Assembly (NCBI GenBank): GCA_004347695.1
Contig: SLTK01000009.1
Location: forward strand, 28,459 to 92,458
Source: Chloroflexota bacterium
Lineage (GTDB): Bacteria > Chloroflexota > Anaerolineae > Anaerolineales > Anaerolineaceae
DNA length: 64,000 nt
Direction of reading: 5' to 3'
This document shows, piece by piece, positions 1-6,742 of this stretch (the first letter of the stretch is position 1; every line of letters begins with the position of its first letter). A model generated the notes under the pieces. That model was not told where the DNA came from. It did not search any database and saw nothing but the letters and a program-made list of their open reading frames with translations. The position numbers and the translations under genes are program-made.

Positions 1-207
1 AAAGAGACCCCCTGTAATTTATAATAACTGAACTTGCATTAAAAAACATAATGAATATATTAAGAATTTAACATAGATGCCTGAAAATACATGTCTTCCA
101 CTTCAAGGCTCTCTATGAGTAACCAATAGCGTTTGCTTGCAGGGGTGCGCCCTTAGTTTGTGAGGATACGGGGGGAACAGCGAAACCTGCGGTCAGCAGG
201 CGCTTCT

Positions 208-325
208 GCCATTGCGACCGGAGCGGAGGGCAGGGAAGCAATCCACGTTGCTCATTCGATAACTTGATCTTTGGACCAGCGCCATTGCCGGTTAGCGCAG
301 ATTGCTTCGTTCCTCCATTGACGGG
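208..325. repeat. REP-like inverted repeat pair
   Basis: Two arms of a dispersed palindromic repeat type common in bacterial intergenic DNA. The left arm (208-244) begins CATTGCGACCGGAGCGGAGG and ends GAAGCAATCC. The right arm (298-325) is its inverted counterpart, starting AGATTGCTTCGTTCCTCC and ending ATTGACGGG. I see no coding potential that would explain it. The surrounding 1-414 stretch otherwise holds only short non-conserved ORFs. Confidence 0.55.
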
Positions 326-414
326 CAAAGCCGGCCCCCTCCAACCTCTCCGCAGGATGCTGCGCGACCACAAAATACAGAGATCATGGATTTTAGGGGA
401 GACCTTTCATCTGC

Positions 415-443
415 TTGACATATTAGAACAATTATCCTATAAT
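415..443 (+). promoter_or_regulatory. Consensus sigma-70 promoter
   Basis: Perfect TTGACA (415-420) and TATAAT (438-443) boxes separated by exactly 17 bp. Transcription would start near 450 and run towards the SAM hydrolase gene at 806, giving a leader of about 355 nt. No convincing gene lies between. The 14 bases from TATAAT onward (438-451) are repeated exactly at 794-807, just before that gene. Confidence 0.75.
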
Positions 444-592
444 ATCATCATCTCGCACCTTAACAATTGATTACGCGGCCACCTTGATCTGCGAATTTTA
501 ACTTCCAATGGCCCCCCCGGGTTACTTGCTTGATTCCATTGGTTTTCTCCATGATCTCCGCGTCTCCGTGGTTAAGGTTTTCTCATAAAAAT

Positions 593-629
593 ATTCGTTT
601 CTAATTTTTTTTACGAAACGAAAACGAAT
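593..629. repeat. Inverted repeat ATTCGTTT/AAACGAAT, copy 1
   Basis: The 8-bp arms ATTCGTTT (593-600) and AAACGAAT (622-629) are perfect complements around an A/T-rich loop. The same arms recur at 704-732 in the same leader region. Function unknown; a protein-binding site or an RNA hairpin are both possible. Confidence 0.45.
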
Positions 630-703
630 ACCTTTTCCCCCAGCCGTAGGGTGCTGCTTTAGCGCACCGCCACATATTGGCAAAAACTGCCTGTCGAATG
701 GGT

Positions 704-732
704 ATTCGTTTCGTGTATTTTGTAAAACGAAT
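704..732. repeat. Inverted repeat ATTCGTTT/AAACGAAT, copy 2
   Basis: Arms ATTCGTTT (704-711) and AAACGAAT (725-732) flank 13 bp. This is the second copy of the element at 593-629, about 75 bp upstream of the SAM hydrolase start codon. Confidence 0.45.
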
Positions 733-793
733 ATGGGGGCCTGCGGTTAGCGGGCGCACAGGGTCAGGAGACCGGGGCTATCAAATATTCCCT

Positions 794-805
794 TATAATA
801 TCATC
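794..805 (+). promoter_or_regulatory. Leaderless-type -10 box before SAM hydrolase
   Basis: TATAAT at 794-799 is followed by 6 nt and then the ATG at 806, so transcription would begin at or next to the start codon. No Shine-Dalgarno sequence precedes this ATG. A good -35 box is not visible at the expected position. Udk, ruvB, tilS, ftsB, the HAD gene and the DUF318 permease in this window show the same geometry. Confidence 0.55.
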
Positions 806-1585
806 ATGCCACCCACAATCTCCCTGCTCACCGATTTTGGCCTGCAAGATGAATTTGTTGGCGTGATGAAGGGCGTGATCTGGGGGATTGCGCCGGACGT
901 CCATATCGCCGATATCACGCACGCGGTGCCGCCGCAGAACGTGCTGCATGGCGCGCTGGTGCTGGGGCGGGCGTACCGCTATTTCCCGGCCGGCAGCATT
1001 CACCTGGCGGTGGTGGATCCGGGGGTTGGCACGGCGCGGCGCGGGATTGCGCTGCGGGTGGGGGAGCATACTTTTGTCGGGCCGGACAACGGCCTGTTTA
1101 GCGTGCCCTTGACCAGCGGCGCGCCGGTCGCGGCGGTCAGCCTGGACAATCCGGCTTACCGTCTGCCCACGGTCAGCCGCTCATTTCACGGGCGCGACGT
1201 ATTTGCCCCGGCTGCGGCGTACCTGGCAAGTGGGGTGGCGCTGAAAGAGCTGGGTGAGCCGGTGACCGCCCCGGTCACGCTTGAAATTCCACGACCGCTG
1301 CGTGTAGCCAATGTTTGGAAAGCGCAAGTATTTCTGGTGGACGGTTTTGGCAACTTGATCACCAATTTGACGGAAGTCGATTTGCAGGGGCAAACCGTGG
1401 CAGAGGTAGTTTGCCAGGGGCAGGTGATCCAGGGGGTAGAGGTCACCTTTGGCAGCCGGCGGCCCGGTGAACTGCTGGCGATGTTCGACAGTTCGGGGAC
1501 GCTCTCCCTGTGCGTGGTCAATGGCAGCGCGGCGGAGCGCCTTGACGCCGGCGCGGGGACGCCGGTCGAGGTGCGGGTGGCCTGA
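806..1585 (+). CDS. SAM hydroxide adenosyltransferase (DUF62 family)
   Basis: A 259-residue cytoplasmic enzyme of the DUF62/SAM-dependent chlorinase-fluorinase fold. Members lacking halide chemistry hydrolyse S-adenosylmethionine to adenosine and methionine. Visible family motifs are LLTDFGLQDEFVGVMKG at the N terminus, VVDPGVGT, FVGPDNGLFS, SFHGRDVFAPAAA and, in the C-terminal barrel, LVDGFGNLITNL followed by FDSSGTLSL. The open frame extends upstream, but residue similarity begins at MPPTISLLTDFG, and the ATG at 806 lies 6 nt after a TATAAT box, so I place the start there. It is monocistronic, followed by a hairpin at 1603. The hydrolase function is inferred from the family. Confidence 0.9.
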   Translation: MPPTISLLTDFGLQDEFVGVMKGVIWGIAPDVHIADITHAVPPQNVLHGALVLGRAYRYFPAGSIHLAVVDPGVGTARRGIALRVGEHTFVGPDNGLFSVPLTSGAPVAAVSLDNPAYRLPTVSRSFHGRDVFAPAAAYLASGVALKELGEPVTAPVTLEIPRPLRVANVWKAQVFLVDGFGNLITNLTEVDLQGQTVAEVVCQGQVIQGVEVTFGSRRPGELLAMFDSSGTLSLCVVNGSAAERLDAGAGTPVEVRVA

Positions 1586-1602
1586 TCGTTTCCCTCACCT
1601 AA

Positions 1603-1624
1603 CCTCTCCCCATTTGGGGAGAGG
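1603..1624. repeat. Perfect 9-bp hairpin, REP-like
   Basis: CCTCTCCCC (1603-1611) and GGGGAGAGG (1616-1624) form a 9-bp stem with an ATTT loop 17 nt after the SAM hydrolase stop codon. There is no T-run, so it is a weak terminator at best. The sequence resembles the dispersed CTCTCCCC...GGGGAGAG repeat seen in many bacterial genomes. Confidence 0.5.
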
Positions 1625-1718
1625 AGTTCGGGCGGCAGCAACCGTGCTTCGACAGCCAGGGGAGGGATCGGCGCAATCTGGCGAAGAAACTTTGGCAAAG
1701 AAGACGAGATGTTTCGGG

Positions 1719-1793
1719 CTAAAAACCAGCCCTCAACATGACATTTGCTGAAGGCACTAAAAATCAGCCCTCAGCCTGACATTTGCTGAAGGC
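1719..1793. repeat. Tandem duplication of about 37 bp
   Basis: Two adjacent near-identical copies (1719-1756 and 1757-1793), each running from CTAAAAA(C/T)CAGCCCTCA to GACATTTGCTGAAGGC. A further decayed copy may follow up to about 1835. It lies between convergent genes and has no coding potential. Confidence 0.65.
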
Positions 1794-1831
1794 CTAAAGC
1801 TTACCTTCAAGGATGACAAACTCTGAGGGGA

Positions 1832-2374
1832 TTAAAACCAGGGGATTTTGTCGAGAATATAGGAGCCGCCGTAGGCAAAGGCCATCATTTTCAAGATTTT
1901 GCCAAGCATGCTCCAGAATAGAAACTTTATCACCGGCATTTTCAACATTCCTGCGGTCAGACCGGCGATGTCAAATACCGGGTTGGGAACCAGGGACAAC
2001 ACGAAGACCGTAATACCGCCGTATTTTCGCATCCAGCTTTCCACTTTTGGCTGCCATTTTGTACGTTCCACCACACCCTGGCCGCTGTAACCGGCCAGAT
2101 AACCAGTTAGCTCTCCCAACGCTGCGCCTGTACCGGCAGCGATGGCAACCCAAAAGGGATTGAACACCGCCCCCATGGCTGAGGTGAACAACACCCCGGG
2201 CACCGGCAGGATCAAAGTGGCATTGGAGAGCAGCGAGAGCAGGAATATGCCGGGGTAGCCCAGCCCTTCCAGTTCCTGAACGCGGTCGCGGTTCAGATAT
2301 AGGAAGACGGTCAGCCCAACGACAAAAAGAAGCGCCAAAATCCGCTGGATTTTCAGGCGCGTCTCGCGGGTCAT
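1832..2374 (-). CDS. VTT-domain (TVP38/DedA-like) membrane protein
   Basis: A 180-residue integral membrane protein of the VTT/SNARE-associated superfamily, related to TVP38/TMEM64 and YqaA. It has an N-terminal membrane helix (about residues 11-27). The hallmark hydrophobic region follows, with GYPGIFLLSLLSNATLILPVP, then the glycine-rich re-entrant segment GTGAALGELTGYLAGYSGQG and FVLSLVPNPVFDIAGLTAGM. VTT proteins are implicated in lipid scrambling or flipping and membrane homeostasis; the exact substrate here is unknown. The start overlaps the udk stop by 4 nt (ATGA), so the two are translationally coupled. Confidence 0.85.
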   Translation of the reverse strand: MTRETRLKIQRILALLFVVGLTVFLYLNRDRVQELEGLGYPGIFLLSLLSNATLILPVPGVLFTSAMGAVFNPFWVAIAAGTGAALGELTGYLAGYSGQGVVERTKWQPKVESWMRKYGGITVFVLSLVPNPVFDIAGLTAGMLKMPVIKFLFWSMLGKILKMMAFAYGGSYILDKIPWF

Positions 2375-3018
2375 TGGCTGCTCAGGGTATTCTGCTGCAG
2401 GAGGGATTCGATGCGGGAAATGACCATGTCCAGCGCGACGGTGTTGAAGCCGCCTTCCGGGATGATCACATCGGCATAGCGTTTGGACGGTTCGACGAAG
2501 TCCATGTGCATGGGGCGAACCGTAGTCAGGTATTGGTGAATGACAGATTCGGTGGTGCGGCCGCGTTCAGAGATGTCGCGCTGCAGGCGGCGGATAAAGC
2601 GCAGATCCGAATCGGTATCGACGTAAATTTTGACATCAAACTCGGCGCGCAGTTCGGGTTCGGCGAAAATGAGAATCCCCTCGACGATGATCACCGCAGA
2701 AGCTTCGACCCGGCGAGTGCGATCGGTGCGGGCATGGATGGTAAAGTCATAGATCGGCAAATCCACCGGTTCCCAGCGCTTGAGCGCGCGCACATGTTCG
2801 GTCAGCAGGCTGGATTCCAACGAATCGGGATGGTCGAAGTTGGCTTCCGCGCGTTGATTGAGCGGCAGGTCCTTCAGGTCGCGGTAATAGGCGTCATGGG
2901 GCAGGTAGGCGATGCGGTCGCTGCCGACCTGCTTGAGAATTTGGCTGGCTACCGTGGTTTTCCCCGAGCCAGAACCGCCGGCAATGGCAATCACGAGAGG
3001 TTTTGGGCGTTGTTCCAT
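2371..3018 (-). CDS. udk: Uridine kinase
   Basis: A 215-residue pyrimidine-salvage kinase that phosphorylates uridine (and usually cytidine) using ATP or GTP. The Walker A loop AGGSGSGKTTV lies near the N terminus. HDAYYRDLKDLP, NFDHPDSLE and the C-terminal RRLQRDISERGRT lid region are typical of UDK. I start at MEQRPKP because the ATG at 3018 sits 6 nt after a TATAAT box on the minus strand, which implies a leaderless mRNA; an in-frame upstream start would lie within or upstream of that promoter. It is first in a two-gene operon with the VTT membrane protein. Together with upp at 26115 it indicates active pyrimidine salvage. Confidence 0.93.
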   Translation of the reverse strand: MEQRPKPLVIAIAGGSGSGKTTVASQILKQVGSDRIAYLPHDAYYRDLKDLPLNQRAEANFDHPDSLESSLLTEHVRALKRWEPVDLPIYDFTIHARTDRTRRVEASAVIIVEGILIFAEPELRAEFDVKIYVDTDSDLRFIRRLQRDISERGRTTESVIHQYLTTVRPMHMDFVEPSKRYADVIIPEGGFNTVALDMVISRIESLLQQNTLSSQ

Positions 3019-3024
3019 ACGAAA

Positions 3025-3030
3025 ATTATA
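3025..3030 (-). promoter_or_regulatory. Leaderless-type -10 box of udk
   Basis: On the minus strand TATAAT (3025-3030) is followed by TTTCGT and then the udk ATG. The 6-nt gap places the transcription start at the start codon. No Shine-Dalgarno sequence and no clear -35 box are visible. Confidence 0.55.
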
Positions 3031-3074
3031 ATGGAGAAGGGGATGGATGGGTTGAAGTTGCCGGGGACAATTGG

Positions 3075-3569
3075 TCAATCAATCCTGGGATACTCGATTT
3101 GACCGGTTTTCAAATCCAAAATACACAGGCAGCGGCCATCGTAGCGGTTACTGCCCAACGCGCCCGGGTTGATAATGCGAGTCCGCCCAATCATTTCATC
3201 TTTCTGGACGTGGGTATGCCCGTGAAAGACATAATCATATTCGCCGCTGGCAACCAGCGCGTTGACTTTGCCGGCAATGTGACCGTGCGCGGCCGCAATC
3301 CGAACGCCGTCGATTTGCCCGGCGTAAACCAGTCCGCCGCTGCTCTCCGGGTTGGCGGCAGTCAGCATGTTTTGGATATCGATGGAATCTGCATCGCCAT
3401 TGCCGAAGACATAATGTACGGTAAAACCGAGCATCAACCGGGCCGTTTCCAACGTGGTCACGTCACCGCAATGGAAAAGCGTATCGATGTGCAGGTGGCG
3501 TAAAGTCTGCAGTGCGCTTTGCAGCGCGCCTGCGCGGTTGTGGGTGTCTGAAAGAATGCCGATGCGCAT
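3075..3569 (-). CDS. YfcE/MJ0936-type metallophosphoesterase
   Basis: A 164-residue calcineurin-like phosphoesterase, the usual length for the small YfcE/MJ0936 family. Metal-ligand motifs are in order: LSDTHN near residue 6 (D-x-H), FHCGDV (GD), YVFGNGDAD (a GNGD variant of GNHD), AAAHGH (H) and FHGHTH (GHTH). Family members hydrolyse phosphodiesters; the natural substrate is unknown. It follows the Rel gene on the same strand with a 2-nt gap, so it is almost certainly in that operon. A role in degrading small nucleotides alongside Rel is possible but is inference. Confidence 0.88.
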   Translation of the reverse strand: MRIGILSDTHNRAGALQSALQTLRHLHIDTLFHCGDVTTLETARLMLGFTVHYVFGNGDADSIDIQNMLTAANPESSGGLVYAGQIDGVRIAAAHGHIAGKVNALVASGEYDYVFHGHTHVQKDEMIGRTRIINPGALGSNRYDGRCLCILDLKTGQIEYPRID

Positions 3570-3571
3570 GG

Positions 3572-5434
3572 TCAGCCGCCCGTTATCTCGAAGGTTTCCA
3601 TTTCAACCCCGGAACTCTCGAAAGCCTTGTGTAATGCTGTGCGGCCGTTATCATCCAGGTTGCCGATTACCAGTCGCAGGTAAAAACCGCCGTTGCCAAG
3701 AGTGTTGTTGACCGAGCGCAAGATATTCCCCTTTTCGCGAGAGACCAGCAAAGCCAGTTTGGCCAAAACGCCGGGGCGGTTGGCGCTGTGGGCGCCGGTC
3801 AGGTTGACAGTGGTCCAGTTGAGCACATCCGCGGTGATTCCGACAGCGTCCAGCGCAGAATCGAGGTCGACCAAACGCACCGCGCCGAAACCGACAGAGG
3901 CGTATAAATCTTCGAGCGAAGCGCAAGTGATCTGTTCCAGCAGGACATCGAAGCGGTCCGGTTGCAACGCCTGGATGTCCTCCAGCGCCAGAATGCCGCG
4001 CCTGGCCAGGGTCGATTTCACCATCTGACGCCCACCCTCGGCTGATTTCTTGAGCGCCTCGGTCACCAGTACCGAACGTAGCAGCCGGGTGGTCGAGCTA
4101 TTGGCAAAAGTCAACCATTCCTCGGTAGGCGCCAGCCGCCCGCTGCCGGTAACCACCTCCACCACATCGCCGGGGTGTACCCGTTCAGAAAGGTGCGCCA
4201 GGCTGCCGTTGACCTTGACCGAGCTGATCTTATCCAACAAAAATTCCTGCTGAATGGACGCCACCGCGTCCAGGACAGTCGAACCTTCCGGCAGGAAACG
4301 CGCGCCTCCGGTTGGCGTCAGGATTTCCACAGGGGTGTAGGAAGAAATATCCATGCCCTGCTTGATGGCATAAACCACCCCCCAGTGATTTTCGCCTTCC
4401 ATTTCTTCGGTGGCAATGGCAATTTCGATTGCGCCTTTATCCGGGATCCAGGCTGTGGTTTGCAGCGCGCGGTAGCGGTTCTGCGGGCAAGCGATATAGT
4501 CGTCGAAGCTGTTCTGGTCCAGGTAAGAACCCAGGTAGCGATTGACGTAGGGCAGCAGTTCATAACAGCGGGTGGTGTCCGGGTCGCTGACCACCATGCG
4601 GAAGCTGACCAGATCGTTGATGCTGCGGAAAGTGTTCATGGAGGTCTTGCGCGCGCGCGCCATGCGGCGCAATTTTTGCCAGGTGGCCCAGTAGCCATTG
4701 ACCACCAGGTCGATGCGGCCGTCGATGCCTGCATTTTCCATCAGCTCGCCCAGTTGCTGCATCATGGTGTTGATGAACTTCACATCCAGGCGCGGGTCAG
4801 CGTCGATCTGGGAGCGCACCAATTTATAGGTCTCCGGTTCGGCGTAAGGGAAAGCCATATCCTCGATCCAGCAGCGCCAGCGGTAGCAGTTGAGAATCCC
4901 GGCCAGTTTTCCGTAGGCGCGGATCGCTTCGGTGGCCTTCTGGCGGCGCTTGTTTTCGGGCATGTGGCCCAGCGTGAGCAGGTTATGACTCTTGTCTGCC
5001 AGCTTGACCAGAAATACGCCCGGGTCGCGGAATTGGGCCATCTTGCGCAAGGTCTCGATCTCGCGCGAGCGGCCATCCCGCGGATTGCTGATTTTGGTCA
5101 CGCCGTCAACGATGAACGCGACTTCCTCGCCGAGGGGACCGGGAAACTCGGCCTTGATCCGGTCGAACGTTTCGCCCTGATCCTCGACGGTATCATGCAG
5201 CAGGCCAGCGATGGTCCAGGCTTCGTTGCCGACCAGTTTATCGATGTAACCGGCGACCCAGACGCAATGCGTCTCGAAATAAGATTCACCGCTGTAGCGC
5301 AACTGTCCACCGTGCAACTCCCGCCCAAGTTCATAAGCGTGCTTAATGGCAGGGGTGCGTGGGTAAAAAACACCCGGGTCAAATTCAGTGCCAATGCGTG
5401 GGCGAATCTCTGAAATTTGTTTGACAGACACCAT
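3572..5434 (-). CDS. rel: RelA/SpoT-like (p)ppGpp protein with eroded synthetase domain
   Basis: A 620-residue Rel-family protein, shorter than the usual 700-740. The N-terminal HD hydrolase domain looks intact: HGGQLRYSGE at 41, LLHDTVED at 78-85, FIVDGVTKIS at 107 and ADKSHNL at 146. The TGS domain lies at about 369-430 and an ACT domain at about 545-618. The middle synthetase region (about 240-355) keeps DDYIA and a spaced Glu (IEIAIAT) but has lost expected motifs. NGYQSLHT is replaced by NRYRALQTT, VQIRT by IAIAT, and the basic substrate-binding loop by NGYWATWQKLRRM. It is therefore probably a hydrolase-biased or synthetase-dead enzyme. GGGAG 13 nt upstream is a distant ribosome site. 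Confidence 0.85.
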   Translation of the reverse strand: MVSVKQISEIRPRIGTEFDPGVFYPRTPAIKHAYELGRELHGGQLRYSGESYFETHCVWVAGYIDKLVGNEAWTIAGLLHDTVEDQGETFDRIKAEFPGPLGEEVAFIVDGVTKISNPRDGRSREIETLRKMAQFRDPGVFLVKLADKSHNLLTLGHMPENKRRQKATEAIRAYGKLAGILNCYRWRCWIEDMAFPYAEPETYKLVRSQIDADPRLDVKFINTMMQQLGELMENAGIDGRIDLVVNGYWATWQKLRRMARARKTSMNTFRSINDLVSFRMVVSDPDTTRCYELLPYVNRYLGSYLDQNSFDDYIACPQNRYRALQTTAWIPDKGAIEIAIATEEMEGENHWGVVYAIKQGMDISSYTPVEILTPTGGARFLPEGSTVLDAVASIQQEFLLDKISSVKVNGSLAHLSERVHPGDVVEVVTGSGRLAPTEEWLTFANSSTTRLLRSVLVTEALKKSAEGGRQMVKSTLARRGILALEDIQALQPDRFDVLLEQITCASLEDLYASVGFGAVRLVDLDSALDAVGITADVLNWTTVNLTGAHSANRPGVLAKLALLVSREKGNILRSVNNTLGNGGFYLRLVIGNLDDNGRTALHKAFESSGVEMETFEITGG

Positions 5435-5476
5435 TAATTAAGTGACTCCCTGGCTGACAGGCTCTAAGGTGCTTGC

Positions 5477-6469
5477 TTAATGAATCGTATAAGTATCTAC
5501 AATCCGCTCTTCATTCCGGTCGGTCGCCGGCGGTGGGGTGTGAGACAAGCCGGAGATTTGCTCGTAAAGGCTGTCGGTCATATCGATTTCAATCGATTTG
5601 AGGGCGGTCTCCAGATGGTCCAGATTGCGCGCGCCAATGATGGGCGCGGTGACGGCCGGGTGAGCCGCAGCCCAGGCGATCGCTAAAGATGCCGGGTGTA
5701 CGCCGATCTGGTCTGCCAGTATTTTTAGGTCTGCGGCTGTTGAGTGCATCCATTCTTCACCGTAGCGAGTCTGGTAGCGGACACTGCTCAATAGGCGGCC
5801 TTGTTCGGGTTGAGCGCCGCCGGCATATTTACCCGAAAGTAGTCCGCCACCCAGCGGTGAATAGCTGATTACGCCCAAATTTTCCGATTCTGCCAGCGGG
5901 AAAAGCTCAACCTCTGCCATGCGCTTTACCAGGTTATACATCGGCTGGATTACCGCAAAGCGTGCCCAGTGGTGCAGATCAGACAGGCCAAGAGCCTTCA
6001 TCACCTGCCAGGCAGCGAAATTGCTGGCAGCCGGATATAAAATTTTCCCCATGCTAACCAGGTCATCCAGCGCCCGCAGCGTTTCCTCTAGAGTGGTGAA
6101 ATCATCGAAGCGATGGATGAAAAAAACATCGATGCGGTCGGTTTTCAGCCGCCGCAGGCTTTCCTCGACGGAATTGAACAGATGATAACGCGAGGCGCCC
6201 CGGGCGTTGACGTCCCTGCCCATCGGAAAATACGCTTTGCTGGTCAGAACGATCTCATTACGGTGCCCGGTGATCAGCTTGCCAAGAATTTCCTCTGCCT
6301 TCCCGAAGGAATACATATTAGCGCAATCGAAAAAGTTGATGCCGGCGTCGCGACAGCGGTTGTAGAGTTTCCCGGACATTTCTTCATCGGCTTCATCACC
6401 AAATGACATGGTGCCAAAGCACAACTGGGATACTTTGACTCCAGTTTGACCCAAATATTTGTAGTTCAA
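5477..6469 (-). CDS. Aldo/keto reductase
   Basis: A 330-residue NADPH-dependent oxidoreductase of the AKR superfamily (Tas/YajO-like single-domain barrel). The catalytic tetrad is recognisable: Asp in FFDCANMYS, Tyr in the same motif, Lys in VLTSKAYF, and His in VFFIHRFDD. The C-terminal cofactor-binding segment includes PIIGARNLDHLE. The start codon is TTG at 6467-6469, supported by CGGAGGG 5 nt upstream. Substrate is unknown. It is monocistronic, with its promoter in the shared upstream region with the divergent STAND regulator. Confidence 0.88.
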   Translation of the reverse strand: MNYKYLGQTGVKVSQLCFGTMSFGDEADEEMSGKLYNRCRDAGINFFDCANMYSFGKAEEILGKLITGHRNEIVLTSKAYFPMGRDVNARGASRYHLFNSVEESLRRLKTDRIDVFFIHRFDDFTTLEETLRALDDLVSMGKILYPAASNFAAWQVMKALGLSDLHHWARFAVIQPMYNLVKRMAEVELFPLAESENLGVISYSPLGGGLLSGKYAGGAQPEQGRLLSSVRYQTRYGEEWMHSTAADLKILADQIGVHPASLAIAWAAAHPAVTAPIIGARNLDHLETALKSIEIDMTDSLYEQISGLSHTPPPATDRNEERIVDTYTIH

Positions 6470-6742
6470 TTTTCCCTCCGATGATTTGTGGTTCGATCAG
6501 ATTGTAATCCGAAACAGGGCATTTTAGCTTGTTTTCAATCTTCTCGATCCTGGCCGAATAAACACGCATTTATCTCTTTTCTAAGAAATTCAAACCTTTT
6601 TTTATAGCTTTGAATGCAGATACCGGGTATGATTATGTCTGAGAAGTAAGGAAAGACGCAACCCAGGGGGATGGTTGTAGATAGCCTTTGTCCACTAAAT
6701 CGGGTATAGCGTGGATACTTAACCGGATTACTGCCACCCCTG

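Noticed and set aside
113..373. Minus-strand ORF of 86 codons at the left edge
   Set aside because: It covers both arms of a REP-like repeat and has no ribosome site or recognisable domain.
2374..3102. 242-codon plus-strand ORF antisense to udk
   Set aside because: It is a mirror frame of a clear uridine kinase gene, with no protein features of its own.
4175..5413. 412-codon plus-strand ORF antisense to the Rel gene
   Set aside because: It is long only because of G+C-rich third positions of the real gene on the other strand; the Rel domains are unambiguous.
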